From positions 4,526,001 to 4,590,000 of the forward strand of contig NZ_CP081943.1 in assembly GCF_020423045.1 (NCBI RefSeq): a stretch of 64,000 nucleotides of DNA, read 5' to 3'. A program made the translations under genes and the position numbers. The DNA is from Pseudomonas sp. MM213. GTDB taxonomy: Bacteria > Pseudomonadota > Gammaproteobacteria > Pseudomonadales > Pseudomonadaceae. The notes under the pieces are model-generated. The model was not told the origin of the DNA, did not search any database, and saw only the letters and a program-made list of their open reading frames with translations. Position 1 is the stretch's first letter, and every line of letters starts with the position of its first letter. Positions 8,883-18,271 of this stretch are shown here, piece by piece.

Positions 8883-9983
8883 ATGAACACACTCAAGCGT
8901 TTCATCGTGCCCGCGCTCTGCGCCACGGTGCTCAGCGGGGCCGCTCACGCTGAAGAGCGCACGTTGCGCGTCTACAATTGGTTCGACTACATCACCCCCA
9001 AAGCGCTGGAAGACTTCAAGGCGCAGAACACCCAGACCAAGCTGATCTACGACATTTTCGACACCAACGAAGCGCTGGAAGCCAAGCTGCTGACCGGCAA
9101 CTCCGGTTACGACGCGGTGGTGCCGTCCAACGTGTTCCTCGCCAAGCAGATCGAGGCCGGTGTTTTCCAGCCGCTGGACCGCAGCAAACTGCCGAACTGG
9201 AACCACCTCGATCCCAAGCTGATGAAGCTGATCGAAGCCAACGACCCCGGCAACAAATTCGCCGTGCCGTACATGTACGGGACCATCCTGATCGGCTTCA
9301 ACCCGGACAAGGTCAAAGCCGCGCTGGGCGCCGACGCGCCGGTGGATAGTTGGGACCTGATCTTCAAGGAAGAGAACATCAGCAAGCTCAAGCAGTGCGG
9401 CGTCGCCCTGCTCGATTCGCCTTCGGAAATCCTGCCGCTGGCCCTGCAACACCTCGGCCTGGACCCCAACAGCAAGAAGCCGGCGGACTACGAAAAGGCT
9501 GAAGCGCTGTTGATGAAGATCCGGCCGTACGTCACGTACTTCCACTCCTCCAAGTACATGGCCGACATTGCCAACGGTGACATCTGCGTCGCGGTCGGTT
9601 ATTCCGGCAGCTTCTCCCAGGCGGCCAACCGCGCCAAGGAAGCGAAGAACGGGGTGACCGTCGACATGCGTCTGCCGAAAGAAGGTGCGCCGATCTGGTT
9701 CGACATGCTCGCGATTCCGAAGGGCGCGAAGAACACCGAGGACGCCTACACCTTCATCAACTACCTGCTGCAACCGCAGGTGATCGCGCCGGTCAGTGAC
9801 TTCGTCGGCTACCCGAACCCGAACAAGGACGCCACGGAACTGGTCGACCCGGCGATCCGCAACAACCCGAACCTGTACCCGACCGAAACGGCCATGGCCA
9901 CGCTTTACACCCTGCAACCGCTGCCGCGTGATGCCGAACGTGCGCGCACGCGGGCCTGGACCAAAATCAAGTCAGGGACCTGA
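8883..9983 (+). CDS. Periplasmic polyamine-binding protein (PotF/SpuD type)
   Basis: The 366-residue protein has a signal peptide (cleavage near AHA-EE, residue 21) followed by a PotF-like solute-binding fold starting LRVYNWFDYITP, characteristic of putrescine/spermidine-binding proteins. It starts 5 bp after aphA and is surely cotranscribed. No permease or ATPase is encoded here, so it must work with a transporter elsewhere or act as a sensor component. The family binds putrescine, spermidine or acetylated forms; the link to aphA suggests acetylpolyamines. Confidence 0.93.
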   Translation: MNTLKRFIVPALCATVLSGAAHAEERTLRVYNWFDYITPKALEDFKAQNTQTKLIYDIFDTNEALEAKLLTGNSGYDAVVPSNVFLAKQIEAGVFQPLDRSKLPNWNHLDPKLMKLIEANDPGNKFAVPYMYGTILIGFNPDKVKAALGADAPVDSWDLIFKEENISKLKQCGVALLDSPSEILPLALQHLGLDPNSKKPADYEKAEALLMKIRPYVTYFHSSKYMADIANGDICVAVGYSGSFSQAANRAKEAKNGVTVDMRLPKEGAPIWFDMLAIPKGAKNTEDAYTFINYLLQPQVIAPVSDFVGYPNPNKDATELVDPAIRNNPNLYPTETAMATLYTLQPLPRDAERARTRAWTKIKSGT

Positions 9984-10002
9984 AACCACCTCTGAAAACT
10001 GA

Positions 10003-10030
10003 AGACCCGCCGTGATGCGGGTCTTTTTTT
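10003..10030 (+). terminator. Rho-independent terminator of the aphA operon
   Basis: AGACCCGC (10003-10010) pairs with GCGGGTCT (10017-10024), followed by T residues. Confidence 0.93.
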
Positions 10031-10135
10031 GCCTGCGATATTTATGTACCGCCAGACACCGGGGCCCGCCCGATACCGTCCCCTGATCCAGCGCTGCGCA
10101 ATCAACAACAGCGCACCCTTAATCAGGAGACGACC

Positions 10136-13100
10136 ATGTCCGATACCCTTTCCCCGAGTGCAGAAAATGTACTGACCCAACTGGTCACCGGCCCCTCGAT
10201 CAGAGAGGTTGCAGCGACTGCATTGGCGCCTGCACTCAACGCGCTTTACCCGCACTTGAAGATTGATCCGACGCTCGCCACGGTCGTCACTCCGACCTGG
10301 GTCGATACCGGCAGCGATGTCGTGCCGGGCAATAATCTGTATGAATCGCTCACCGACGTGTTGGTGCGGCTCGGGTTGTCGGGTTCGACGGTGACGTTCA
10401 TCGATGGCGAGCATTTCCTGACCCTGCAACCGGGCGTTGCCCCGCCGGCTCAACTGCCCGTGAACATCACGGCCATCGGTTCGCTGATTAATACGCTCGC
10501 ACCGCAGCTATTCATCGCCTACCAGCAACAGCAACTGGATTACTGGAATCAGCAGACAAGCCCTTCGACCCCACGCTGGCATCAGCTCTCGCAGGCGCTG
10601 CAGGACATCTGGAACCTCGATGCGACCACCGACTGGGATGCCGATCAAAAAGCAATGGCCCTTGCCGTGTTCACTCAGCCGGATCGGGCAGCACGGCGCT
10701 CACAGGACAAATACCTGACCAAGGCCTGCCTGATCGACACCGAACACGTTGAAAGCGCGCAGAGCAAACATCTGCGGGTTCTGGATATCGCGGTGTTTGT
10801 GGGCACGTTGGGCACCCGAACACTGGTGCTGACCCACTCGATTACCGAAGGGTTCAGGCGTTACGACTCTGTTGCGGCGCTGGGCGAAACATTGTTTGCA
10901 AACCCTGGGGCGTCGAGCACCGGGCAGACCCTGCAATGGCGACTGTATGAACCCGAGGGCAACTTCTTCCATCATCAAGCGTGTGCGCTGATCGCACTCG
11001 AAGCCGAAGCCATCGGTGCCTTCAATACATTCCAGAGCACTACGCCAACCAGGCTTTCACCGCAAATCAGCGCGGCGGCGAAGAGTTTCACTGAATTTGA
11101 AGCCCTGCCTTCGTCGCGCTTCAACCAGGTTCAGGGGTTACTGACAGGCTGGCTGAGCAATGCATCGTCAGCGGACCTGACCCGTTACAGCCGACACCTG
11201 ATGGACCTGGCGCAGTTGCGAGAGCAGGACGCTGGAAAAACCTTCGACGAAGGCATCGCTTCACTGCCGGAGTTTGCCCTGCAAACCCTGCGAGAGCAGA
11301 TGATCAAGGATCATCCAACGGCAGCGGACCTGAATCTGAAAGACATTCAAATCAGCATCACCAGCCTCATCGTGCTGGGCACTTTCGTGGTCCCCGGCAA
11401 GACGCAGACCGTTACGTTGTCGCTGATCGAATTGGCACTGCAAAACCTGATAGCCGTTCCGTTGGGCAACAAGACGGTGCAGTACAAAAACGTCGACCCT
11501 GTGCCCGCCTGGATGACACCCGCCTACCTGGAAGAACTCGTGACCCAGGTCGATATCGGCGCGGTCTACCCGGCACTGATCAAGCGCAAGCTGCTGGATG
11601 ACTCGCGAGAATCGTTGCGCCGACAAACGCTCTACACGCGTCATCTGCGCACCCAGTTGCCCTTGCAGGCGCTGCAACACAAGATGCGCGGCGAAGCCGG
11701 CATTGATGAACGAGGCTACCAATACGTCAACGCAGCCCTGCAGCAAAGCGCGGCCGACCGCCGGGTGAATGGGCAGGAGATTGTCATTCGCCCGCTGGCT
11801 TTTATCAGCAGTGAAAGCGCCGACAGCAAGGGCGACGAAGTCGCCAATATGTTCGTCATCGGCCCACGCTCCACTGATCAAGGACCGTGCCTGCTCTACC
11901 GGCCATTGCTCGTGCCCTCGCTGACGCAGTACCCGAACGAAGCCAATCTGCTGTACGCGATCAAGCACGAAAAACCCCTTCGCCAATCGGTCCTGGCATG
12001 GCTGGCCGACGACGTGCGCTTCAACTATTCCCAGTACGTGTTTTCCGGTGAGTTGCCTTCGGTCTGGACCCTGACCCAATTGCTGGTCGATCCCACCTCG
12101 GCGCTGGGCAAGATGGGCGCGGTGTCGCTCAGTGCGGCAGCCCTTGATGATGATTCACTGGCGCCGCTGTTCAAAGCCAATGCCAACGCCATGATGACGT
12201 TGGCTGACCGTCAATCAGTGTCCAATGCACAAGCTCGCTGGGAAACGCTCAAGCACGGTGCATGGATGCTGTTCAACGTCGCCTTGCCCTTCCTCGGGCG
12301 CACTGCCGGGGTTGCCGCGTGGATCTGGCAGATCATGGACGACTTGCAGGAAATCACCGATGCCGCAGAAAGCGAAGACAGCCAACTTGCCTGGTCTGCC
12401 GTGACCGATTTGCTGTTGATGCTCGGCATGGTACTGGCTCATCGGGCTGCCGCTCGCCATAAACCGGTCTCGCGATTAGCCGAGAAACTCGAGCCACCAC
12501 CGGTCACACCGCCCATCAAGCCTGCGCAGAAAATCACGGTCACTCGCCTGCCCGACCTTAATCAACTGCCTCACGACCATGAGACGTCTTTGCACGCCGT
12601 CGCCACACTGCCGCCTCTAGCGTTGGGCACCTTGCTGGATGAACTGGCCATTGCCGAACCCAAGGGAATGGCCGTCGCCTCCAGCGTGGCCGGCCCTCAC
12701 CAGCACCTCAGTTCACTAAACGGAAAATGGTATGCGAAGGTCGGCCAGCGATGGTTCGAAGTCACCCCCAACGACAATAACGACGTGCAGATCATTGACT
12801 CACGCCAGTCCCCCCCGCGCACCGGGCCGTTGCTGATCAAGAACGCCAGCGGCGAATGGTTTATCGATACACGGCTGAGGCTGCGGGGCGGGGGCAGGGA
12901 GAGGCAGCGGCTGGAACAGCAAAACAAAGTGCGTCTGGCTGAACTGAAACAGCAAATGACAGCGTTCGAAAGCCAGGTCAAAAGCCGGGAAACAGAACTC
13001 AAGGAAGCTGAAAAAAACGCGAAGGCAGCGAGCGCCACCGACACCCATCGCCGCTTGTACCTTGAAATGCTCGATGCGCAGATGTCACTCATCGGCGCCA

Positions 13101-14722
13101 ACATTGAGCAGATGAAAGCGTTCAATGCTCGCGAAGCCATTCCCAATTTCCGAAAAGCGATGATCAGCCGTCTGGATTTCCAGCTATCGCTGCTGGAGAA
13201 ATGGTTCGACCACCAGCGTCCTGTTTTCGACAATCAAATGCGTCTCTCCCTCAATCTTCTCGACACACAACCAACGGAAAACACGCAGGCCGCCCGACAG
13301 ACCTTTCAACACATGAGCGATCTGACCGAGGGCTACATCAACAAAATCGAATTCGCGCAATCGCGCTTCGAGCAACTGAACCTGCTCGGCAAAGAAGCCG
13401 TGGAAGTGATCCGCGACGTCAAGGCCAACATACCGACGTTCGATTTACAGGACCTCAAACTGTTCCAGATCACGCTGGCCCAGGAGTTGTGCCTCGCACC
13501 CTCGGTTGCGCTCACGCATGAAGCACGCCCGGCGCTGGAGAGCGTTGTCGAAAACGCAGCGCTCGCCATCCAGGCTTCACTGGATCTGGCCGCTGACGAA
13601 GACGTGTTGCGCTTGCCGGAGCGAATCGAGGGGCTCAGTGATCTGGTGGAGCAACTCACGGTCACCGATCAGCGCATCATCGATCTGCCCGGCGAGTTCC
13701 CCGGTCAGTTCCTGCAACCCGCGCTCGACCTGATGCGCAAACGCATCGACGCGTTTCAACAGCGCACCGTGAAGCACCTGGCGAGCCTGCTGCGCGAGCG
13801 CCAGGCGCTTGAGCCGCAACCTGGTCCTTCCCGTCTGCCGACCGCTCCTGTCAAACGCATCATCAAGACCCGTTACAACGGCACGGTGGTCGGCCAACTA
13901 CGCGCCGATGCCGTGGCGGACGGATCAGAACTGGTCGACGTAACCTCGACGCTGACAGGCAAAGTCATCTCGACCTTTCATGAGAAAACCCCGGGTGTCT
14001 GGGTTGAACGAGTGGCCGCGAAACCGGTTTCCCCTGCCGTCGTCCAACCCGATTTGGGGACAAGCATTGTTCAAGGTCAGGCAATGCTGGACGGGCTGGA
14101 AGCGTTCATCCACCGAACGGACGCCCATTCAAAAGGAGCGCGGCGAATTCCCGTGGAAATCGAGGAAATGTTCCATCAGCAGGCCCATCGACTGCAGGAG
14201 GCCGCCAAGGCAATCGACGAAGCGCTGATTTCCAACAACGCCACCGATGACGGTCCGGGGTCTGCCGTGACACTGGTCAAGCAGCTGAATGACGGAGCAA
14301 CCCGCCTCTACAGCCAGGGACGCGCAACGCGAATCAGCATGACAAAACTGCAGCCGCCGACGGCAGAGCGGGTCCAGTGGCTGCAAAGCGAAGGTCAGGT
14401 CGATATCGTCAGAAACCCCGGCAGACGCTTGCTCAAAAGCCGTAAAAAAGACTACCTCGAGGAATATGAGGTCCGTGACCACACCAGCAAAAATGTTCTG
14501 TGGTATGCACACTTTCACTACGCGCAGCCCGCGTCGCCTGTCCAGACGTTCACGGCGGCGCATCTAAAAACCGTGCAGCAACGGCTGCTGGGCGGCGCAT
14601 CCGAGGCGCGCAGTGCAAATGACGACCTGCACGCGATTGCGATTTATCGCAGCGAAATCAGCCCACAACTGGCGACTGCACTGTTTTTCGCGAAGGTGCT
14701 GCCGTCGGCCTCAAAATCGTAA
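10136..14722 (+). CDS. Large toxin-like protein with dermonecrotic-toxin (DUF6543-like) region
   Basis: A 1528-residue protein resembling the large Pseudomonas proteins annotated with a dermonecrotic toxin N-terminal domain (DUF6543); I recognise the general pattern but cannot verify it by search. There is no signal peptide. Visible parts: a long alpha-helical N-terminal half (1-700), two hydrophobic helical segments (about 705-730 and 757-776, flanking an acidic stretch) that could insert in a membrane, a coiled coil of Lys/Glu/Gln residues (about 920-968), and a C-terminal part with KTRYNGTVVGQ and a VRDHTSKNVLWYAHFHYA block. RBS AGGAGACGACC precedes the ATG. It stands alone: no immunity, chaperone, VgrG or secretion gene is adjacent. 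The function is not established. Confidence 0.75.
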   Translation: MSDTLSPSAENVLTQLVTGPSIREVAATALAPALNALYPHLKIDPTLATVVTPTWVDTGSDVVPGNNLYESLTDVLVRLGLSGSTVTFIDGEHFLTLQPGVAPPAQLPVNITAIGSLINTLAPQLFIAYQQQQLDYWNQQTSPSTPRWHQLSQALQDIWNLDATTDWDADQKAMALAVFTQPDRAARRSQDKYLTKACLIDTEHVESAQSKHLRVLDIAVFVGTLGTRTLVLTHSITEGFRRYDSVAALGETLFANPGASSTGQTLQWRLYEPEGNFFHHQACALIALEAEAIGAFNTFQSTTPTRLSPQISAAAKSFTEFEALPSSRFNQVQGLLTGWLSNASSADLTRYSRHLMDLAQLREQDAGKTFDEGIASLPEFALQTLREQMIKDHPTAADLNLKDIQISITSLIVLGTFVVPGKTQTVTLSLIELALQNLIAVPLGNKTVQYKNVDPVPAWMTPAYLEELVTQVDIGAVYPALIKRKLLDDSRESLRRQTLYTRHLRTQLPLQALQHKMRGEAGIDERGYQYVNAALQQSAADRRVNGQEIVIRPLAFISSESADSKGDEVANMFVIGPRSTDQGPCLLYRPLLVPSLTQYPNEANLLYAIKHEKPLRQSVLAWLADDVRFNYSQYVFSGELPSVWTLTQLLVDPTSALGKMGAVSLSAAALDDDSLAPLFKANANAMMTLADRQSVSNAQARWETLKHGAWMLFNVALPFLGRTAGVAAWIWQIMDDLQEITDAAESEDSQLAWSAVTDLLLMLGMVLAHRAAARHKPVSRLAEKLEPPPVTPPIKPAQKITVTRLPDLNQLPHDHETSLHAVATLPPLALGTLLDELAIAEPKGMAVASSVAGPHQHLSSLNGKWYAKVGQRWFEVTPNDNNDVQIIDSRQSPPRTGPLLIKNASGEWFIDTRLRLRGGGRERQRLEQQNKVRLAELKQQMTAFESQVKSRETELKEAEKNAKAASATDTHRRLYLEMLDAQMSLIGANIEQMKAFNAREAIPNFRKAMISRLDFQLSLLEKWFDHQRPVFDNQMRLSLNLLDTQPTENTQAARQTFQHMSDLTEGYINKIEFAQSRFEQLNLLGKEAVEVIRDVKANIPTFDLQDLKLFQITLAQELCLAPSVALTHEARPALESVVENAALAIQASLDLAADEDVLRLPERIEGLSDLVEQLTVTDQRIIDLPGEFPGQFLQPALDLMRKRIDAFQQRTVKHLASLLRERQALEPQPGPSRLPTAPVKRIIKTRYNGTVVGQLRADAVADGSELVDVTSTLTGKVISTFHEKTPGVWVERVAAKPVSPAVVQPDLGTSIVQGQAMLDGLEAFIHRTDAHSKGARRIPVEIEEMFHQQAHRLQEAAKAIDEALISNNATDDGPGSAVTLVKQLNDGATRLYSQGRATRISMTKLQPPTAERVQWLQSEGQVDIVRNPGRRLLKSRKKDYLEEYEVRDHTSKNVLWYAHFHYAQPASPVQTFTAAHLKTVQQRLLGGASEARSANDDLHAIAIYRSEISPQLATALFFAKVLPSASKS

Positions 14723-14749
14723 GTCTTGCGTCGTGGTGAACCGTAACCG

Positions 14750-16300
14750 CTAACGGCGCCAGACCTTTTCCAGTCGTCCGAGTGCGGTGCTGATGGCCAC
14801 CTCGGGCACGGCCGCGAAACCCAGGACCAGCCCGGCACGCTGGTCCACCGGTTTCTGCGAGTCCGGCAACCAATAGCTGCTCAGCGCATTGATCTCGACA
14901 TCGACGCTGGCGGCTTTTTCTATCAGCTCGTACTCGCGCGCCTGTGAGTCGACCACCACCGTCAGATGCAACCCTGCCGCGACACTTGGCAGGCTGCCGA
15001 TGCCGGGGATGTTCTGCGGCCAGCCCGCCAGCAACGTATTGCGACGACTCAGGGCAGCACGGCGCATGCGGCGGATGTGCCGCTGGAAATGCCCGGCGGC
15101 CATGAACTCGGCCATCACTGCCTGGGTGCTGACTTCGGAATGCCGGACGTCCACCGCTCGACGTTGAGAAAACGCCTGCACCAGAGCCGGCGGCAACACC
15201 AGATAACCCAGGCGCAACGCCGGGAATGCAACTTTGCCAAAGGTCCCGACGTACAAGACCCGGCCCTGCCGATCGAGTGCCGCCAACGGCGCCAGGGGTG
15301 CGCCGCTGTAACGGTATTCGCCATCGTAGTCGTCCTCGACGATCCAGCCTTGGTTGCGCTCCGCCCAAGCGAGTAATTCAAGACGCCGCGCCAGGCTCAT
15401 CACTACGCCGGTCGGGTATTGATGCGAAGGCGTGACATAGGCCAGTCGACAATCGCTGAGCCGGGCCAGTTCAGTGCAGTCGATGCCCTCGCCGTCCACC
15501 GCCACCCCATGCAATTTCGCCCCGGCCACGGCGAACGCATGACCTGCCGCCCGATACCCCGGATTTTCAATCGCCACGCCGTCGCCCGGCTCCACCAGCA
15601 GCTGTGCACAAAGGCTAATCCCCTGCTGCGCGCCGCTGGTGATCACTATTTGCTCAGCCGTGCACTGCATCCCCCGCGAACTGCGCAAATAAGCGGCGAT
15701 CAGGCCGCGCAAGCGCGCATCACCCGCCGGATCGCCATAACACAGCTGCTGCAAATCCGGTTTACGCCAGAAAGCCGCATTCAGCTTGGCCCACACCTCG
15801 AAGGGAAACAGGTCGAACGCCGGAACGCCCACCCGAAAAGCCCGAGGCGGACCGCTGGGCGGCGTGGCCAAATGGTTCTTTTCAACGCGCCCCAGCGCTC
15901 CGCTGTGGATAACTTTACTGGATGAAACCACAGGTAAATCCAGCCAATTTGTGGATAAGGCTGTGGGTAACCCTGTTGACAACCCTGTGGATACTTTTGT
16001 GGATAGTTTTTTCGTGGGCAACGCCGCTTGAGGCAATTGCGCGACGTAAGTCCCGTCCCCGACACGCCCCTCGATGAAGCCCTCTGCGTAAAGCTGATCG
16101 TAGGCGCGGACCACGCTGTTGCGGGAAATCGCCAACGCCGCCGCCAGATCCCGGCTGGCCGGCAATCGAGTGCCACTGGCCAATCGCCCGTCGAGCACCC
16201 GCAGGCGCAAGGCCTGATAGAGCTGACGACTAAGCCCCTGACGGCGGTCAAGTTCGATACCGGCGGGGTTGAACGACAGGGAAAGCGGCGCTTCGCTCAT
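14750..16300 (-). CDS. MocR-family (GntR HTH + aminotransferase fold) regulator
   Basis: A 516-residue PLP-dependent regulator. It has an N-terminal GntR winged helix (about residues 12-82; GTRLPASRDLAAALAISRNSV), a linker (about 90-140) and a class I aminotransferase fold with the PLP lysine in the GTFGKVAFPALRLGY region (about 353-367). MocR proteins control vitamin B6, GABA, taurine or amine genes and need not have enzyme activity. It is divergent from paiB, with 90 bp between starts containing an inverted repeat. The linker is built of 4-residue repeats ([LV]-[SP]-T-x), encoded by a 12-bp DNA repeat described separately. Confidence 0.92.
   Translation of the reverse strand: MSEAPLSLSFNPAGIELDRRQGLSRQLYQALRLRVLDGRLASGTRLPASRDLAAALAISRNSVVRAYDQLYAEGFIEGRVGDGTYVAQLPQAALPTKKLSTKVSTGLSTGLPTALSTNWLDLPVVSSSKVIHSGALGRVEKNHLATPPSGPPRAFRVGVPAFDLFPFEVWAKLNAAFWRKPDLQQLCYGDPAGDARLRGLIAAYLRSSRGMQCTAEQIVITSGAQQGISLCAQLLVEPGDGVAIENPGYRAAGHAFAVAGAKLHGVAVDGEGIDCTELARLSDCRLAYVTPSHQYPTGVVMSLARRLELLAWAERNQGWIVEDDYDGEYRYSGAPLAPLAALDRQGRVLYVGTFGKVAFPALRLGYLVLPPALVQAFSQRRAVDVRHSEVSTQAVMAEFMAAGHFQRHIRRMRRAALSRRNTLLAGWPQNIPGIGSLPSVAAGLHLTVVVDSQAREYELIEKAASVDVEINALSSYWLPDSQKPVDQRAGLVLGFAAVPEVAISTALGRLEKVWRR
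15904..16006. repeat. Tandem array of DnaA-box-like 9-mers inside the MocR gene
   Basis: On the plus strand, TGTGGATAA (a perfect DnaA box) occurs at 15904 and 15950. From 15950 a 12-bp period follows: TGTGGATAA (15950), TGTGGGTAA (15962), TGTTGACAA (15974), TGTGGATAC (15986), TGTGGATAG (15998). All are in one orientation with 3-bp gaps. On the minus strand this encodes the 4-residue linker repeat of the MocR protein. Confidence 0.85.
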
Positions 16301-16317
16301 GGCAATGGACCTATGAA

Positions 16318-16350
16318 ATTGGTCGTTAATGGCTCTTACAACAGACCAAT
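16318..16350. promoter_or_regulatory. Inverted repeat in the MocR/paiB divergent promoter
   Basis: ATTGGTC (16318-16324) is repeated in inverted form as GACCAAT (16344-16350). It is centred between the two divergent genes and is a plausible operator for the MocR dimer. Confidence 0.5.
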
Positions 16351-16390
16351 AGCCTGCCTAGGATGGATGCATTCGCCAAGGAATTTTTCC

Positions 16391-17014
16391 ATGTACAACC
16401 CCAGCGGCTTTGCCATCAAAGATTTGCATGAACTGCAGCAGCAGATACTCGACACGCGTCTTGCCGTGGTGATTACCCACGACGAGCAAGGCTTGCAAGC
16501 CAGTCACCTGCCGTTGCTGTTCAGCCCTGACCAAGGTCCGAATGGCACCCTGTACGGTCATTTCGCCCGGGCCAACCCGCACTGGAAGGCACTGCAAAAC
16601 GGTGCCGAAGCGCTGGTCATTTTCGCCGGTGCCGACGCGTACATCAGCCCGGGCTTTTATCCGAGCAAAGCCGAGCACGGCAAAGTCGTACCGACCTGGA
16701 ACTACGTCGCCGTACACGCTTACGGCACCGCAGAGGTTTTCACCGACGCCGACCGCCTGCTTAACCTGGTCAGTGCGTTGACCGATCGCCATGAAGCCGG
16801 TCGCGACCAACCATGGAAGGTTGCCGATGCACCCGCCGACTACATCGACGGCATGCTCAAGGCCATCGTCGGGTTTGCCCTGCCGATCCAGCGCCTGGAA
16901 GGCAAACGCAAACTCAGCCAGAACCGCAGCACCGCAGACATCGCCGGTGTGCGCGAGGGGCTCGCCGCCAGCCCCGACGTGCACGACCAGGCCCTCGCCC
17001 ACTTGATGCGCTAA
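16391..17014 (+). CDS. PaiB-family FMN-binding protein
   Basis: The 207-residue protein belongs to the PaiB (FMN_bind_2, split-barrel) family, named from the B. subtilis negative regulator PaiB. Start at 16391 (MYNPSGF) fits the family N-terminus; the reading frame is open further upstream only by chance, through the divergent MocR start. Typical blocks are ASHLPLLF, LYGHFARANPHWK and VPTWNYVAVHAYG. Genes for two GNAT acetyltransferases follow, recalling the paiA-paiB pairing. Probably under control of the divergent MocR regulator. Confidence 0.9.
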   Translation: MYNPSGFAIKDLHELQQQILDTRLAVVITHDEQGLQASHLPLLFSPDQGPNGTLYGHFARANPHWKALQNGAEALVIFAGADAYISPGFYPSKAEHGKVVPTWNYVAVHAYGTAEVFTDADRLLNLVSALTDRHEAGRDQPWKVADAPADYIDGMLKAIVGFALPIQRLEGKRKLSQNRSTADIAGVREGLAASPDVHDQALAHLMR

Positions 17015-17023
17015 GGATTGAAC

Positions 17024-17470
17024 ATGAGTCAGATTGAAATCCGCCAGGTCACCGCTGCTGATCACGCTGCGTGGCTGCCGTTGTGGCAAGCCTACCTGCG
17101 CTTCTACAACACCGAACTGCCTGAGACGGTCACGGACAGCACATGGCAACGCCTGCTCGACTCGAATGAACCGACTCATTCGGCATTGGCGTGGAGTGAC
17201 GGCAAAGCGGTCGGCATGGTGAACTTCATCTACCATCGGTCGAACTGGAGCATCGAAAACTCCTGCTACCTGCAAGACCTGCTGGTAATACCCGAAACCC
17301 GCGGCACCGGCGTCGGCCGCAAGCTGATCGAATTTGTCTACGCGACCGCCAAAGCGGACGGCTGCTGCAAGGTCCACTGGTTGACCCACGAAACCAACGC
17401 CACCGCGATCCAGCTCTACGAGCGCATCGCCGAGCGCCCTGGTTTCATCCAGTACCGCAAAGCCCTTTAA
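17024..17470 (+). CDS. GNAT-family N-acetyltransferase
   Basis: A 148-residue GNAT protein with the acetyl-CoA-binding motif A (LLVIPETRGTGVGRKLIEFV, about residues 86-105) and a C-terminal NATAIQLYERI motif. ATG at 17024 is preferred to the in-frame TTG at 17018 because the AAGGA ribosome site is then correctly spaced. It begins 9 bp after paiB and is likely in the same operon. The substrate is unknown; similarity in layout to diamine N-acetyltransferases is an inference. Confidence 0.88.
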   Translation: MSQIEIRQVTAADHAAWLPLWQAYLRFYNTELPETVTDSTWQRLLDSNEPTHSALAWSDGKAVGMVNFIYHRSNWSIENSCYLQDLLVIPETRGTGVGRKLIEFVYATAKADGCCKVHWLTHETNATAIQLYERIAERPGFIQYRKAL

Positions 17471-17487
17471 GGTTCAAGGAGAACGAC

Positions 17488-18159
17488 ATGACGACTTCAC
17501 TCGCAGACTGGAAAGGCGTCCCGGCGCCAACGGTGCAAACCATCGAAGGGCGCTTCATCCGCCTGGAAAAACTCGACCCGGCGCGCCATGGCGACGGTTT
17601 GTTCAAAGCCCTGCAAGGCCCGGGCGCCGACCCGAAACTCTGGGATTATTTGCCTTACGGTCCTTTCCCGGAGCGCAGCGTTTTCAACGACTGGCTGAAC
17701 AATCACGCGGCCAACAGCGACCCGTATTTCTTCAGCGTGATCGACCGTGCCAGCGGCGATGTGCAAGGCATTCTCAGCTTGATGTCGATCGTTCCGTCTC
17801 AGGGCCGTATTGAAATCGGCCACGTCACCTTCGGTGCACCGATGCAGCGTTCGCCGAAAAGTACCGAGGCTGTGTATCTGCTGGCCAAAGAGTCGTTCGC
17901 GCTGGGCTATCGGCGTCTGGAGTGGAAATGCAACAACGGCAACGCGCGTTCCAAGTACGCGGCGGAGCGGTTGGGGTTCAGTTTTGAAGGGGTGTTCCGC
18001 CAGCACATGGTGGTGAAGGGACAGAACCGGGATACGGCCTGGTATTCGATTCTGGATTCGGAATGGCCGGTGGTTGGGGCGGGGTTTGAGCGGTGGTTGA
18101 GTGATGAGAATCAGACGGGGTCGGGGCAGGTGAAAACTCTGGCTGAGTGTCGCGGGTAA
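17488..18159 (+). CDS. GNAT-family N-acetyltransferase (RimJ/RimL type)
   Basis: A 223-residue acetyltransferase of the Acetyltransf_3 group. It has the MSIVPSQGRIEIGHVTFG block and a Y-R-R-L-E-W-K-CNNGNARSKYAAERLGF stretch typical of RimJ/RimL-like proteins that modify protein N-termini, small amines or antibiotics. Start has a strong RBS (AAGGAGAACGAC), 17 bp after the first GNAT gene, so the two and paiB form one operon. Confidence 0.9.
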   Translation: MTTSLADWKGVPAPTVQTIEGRFIRLEKLDPARHGDGLFKALQGPGADPKLWDYLPYGPFPERSVFNDWLNNHAANSDPYFFSVIDRASGDVQGILSLMSIVPSQGRIEIGHVTFGAPMQRSPKSTEAVYLLAKESFALGYRRLEWKCNNGNARSKYAAERLGFSFEGVFRQHMVVKGQNRDTAWYSILDSEWPVVGAGFERWLSDENQTGSGQVKTLAECRG

Positions 18160-18180
18160 ATAAGCGGCGCCCCGACGGAC

Positions 18181-18270
18181 GCCTTCGCGGGCAAGCCTCG
18201 CTCCTACAGGTTTTGCGCAAATTTGAACGCTCCAACAAACCTGTAGGAGCGAGGCTTGCCCGCGAATGGC
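18181..18270. repeat. REPIN
   Basis: Inverted pair of the TTCGCGGGCAAGCCTCGCTC subtype with matching arms. It ends 2 bp before the stop codon of the methyltransferase gene. Confidence 0.92.
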
Positions 18271-18271
18271 A

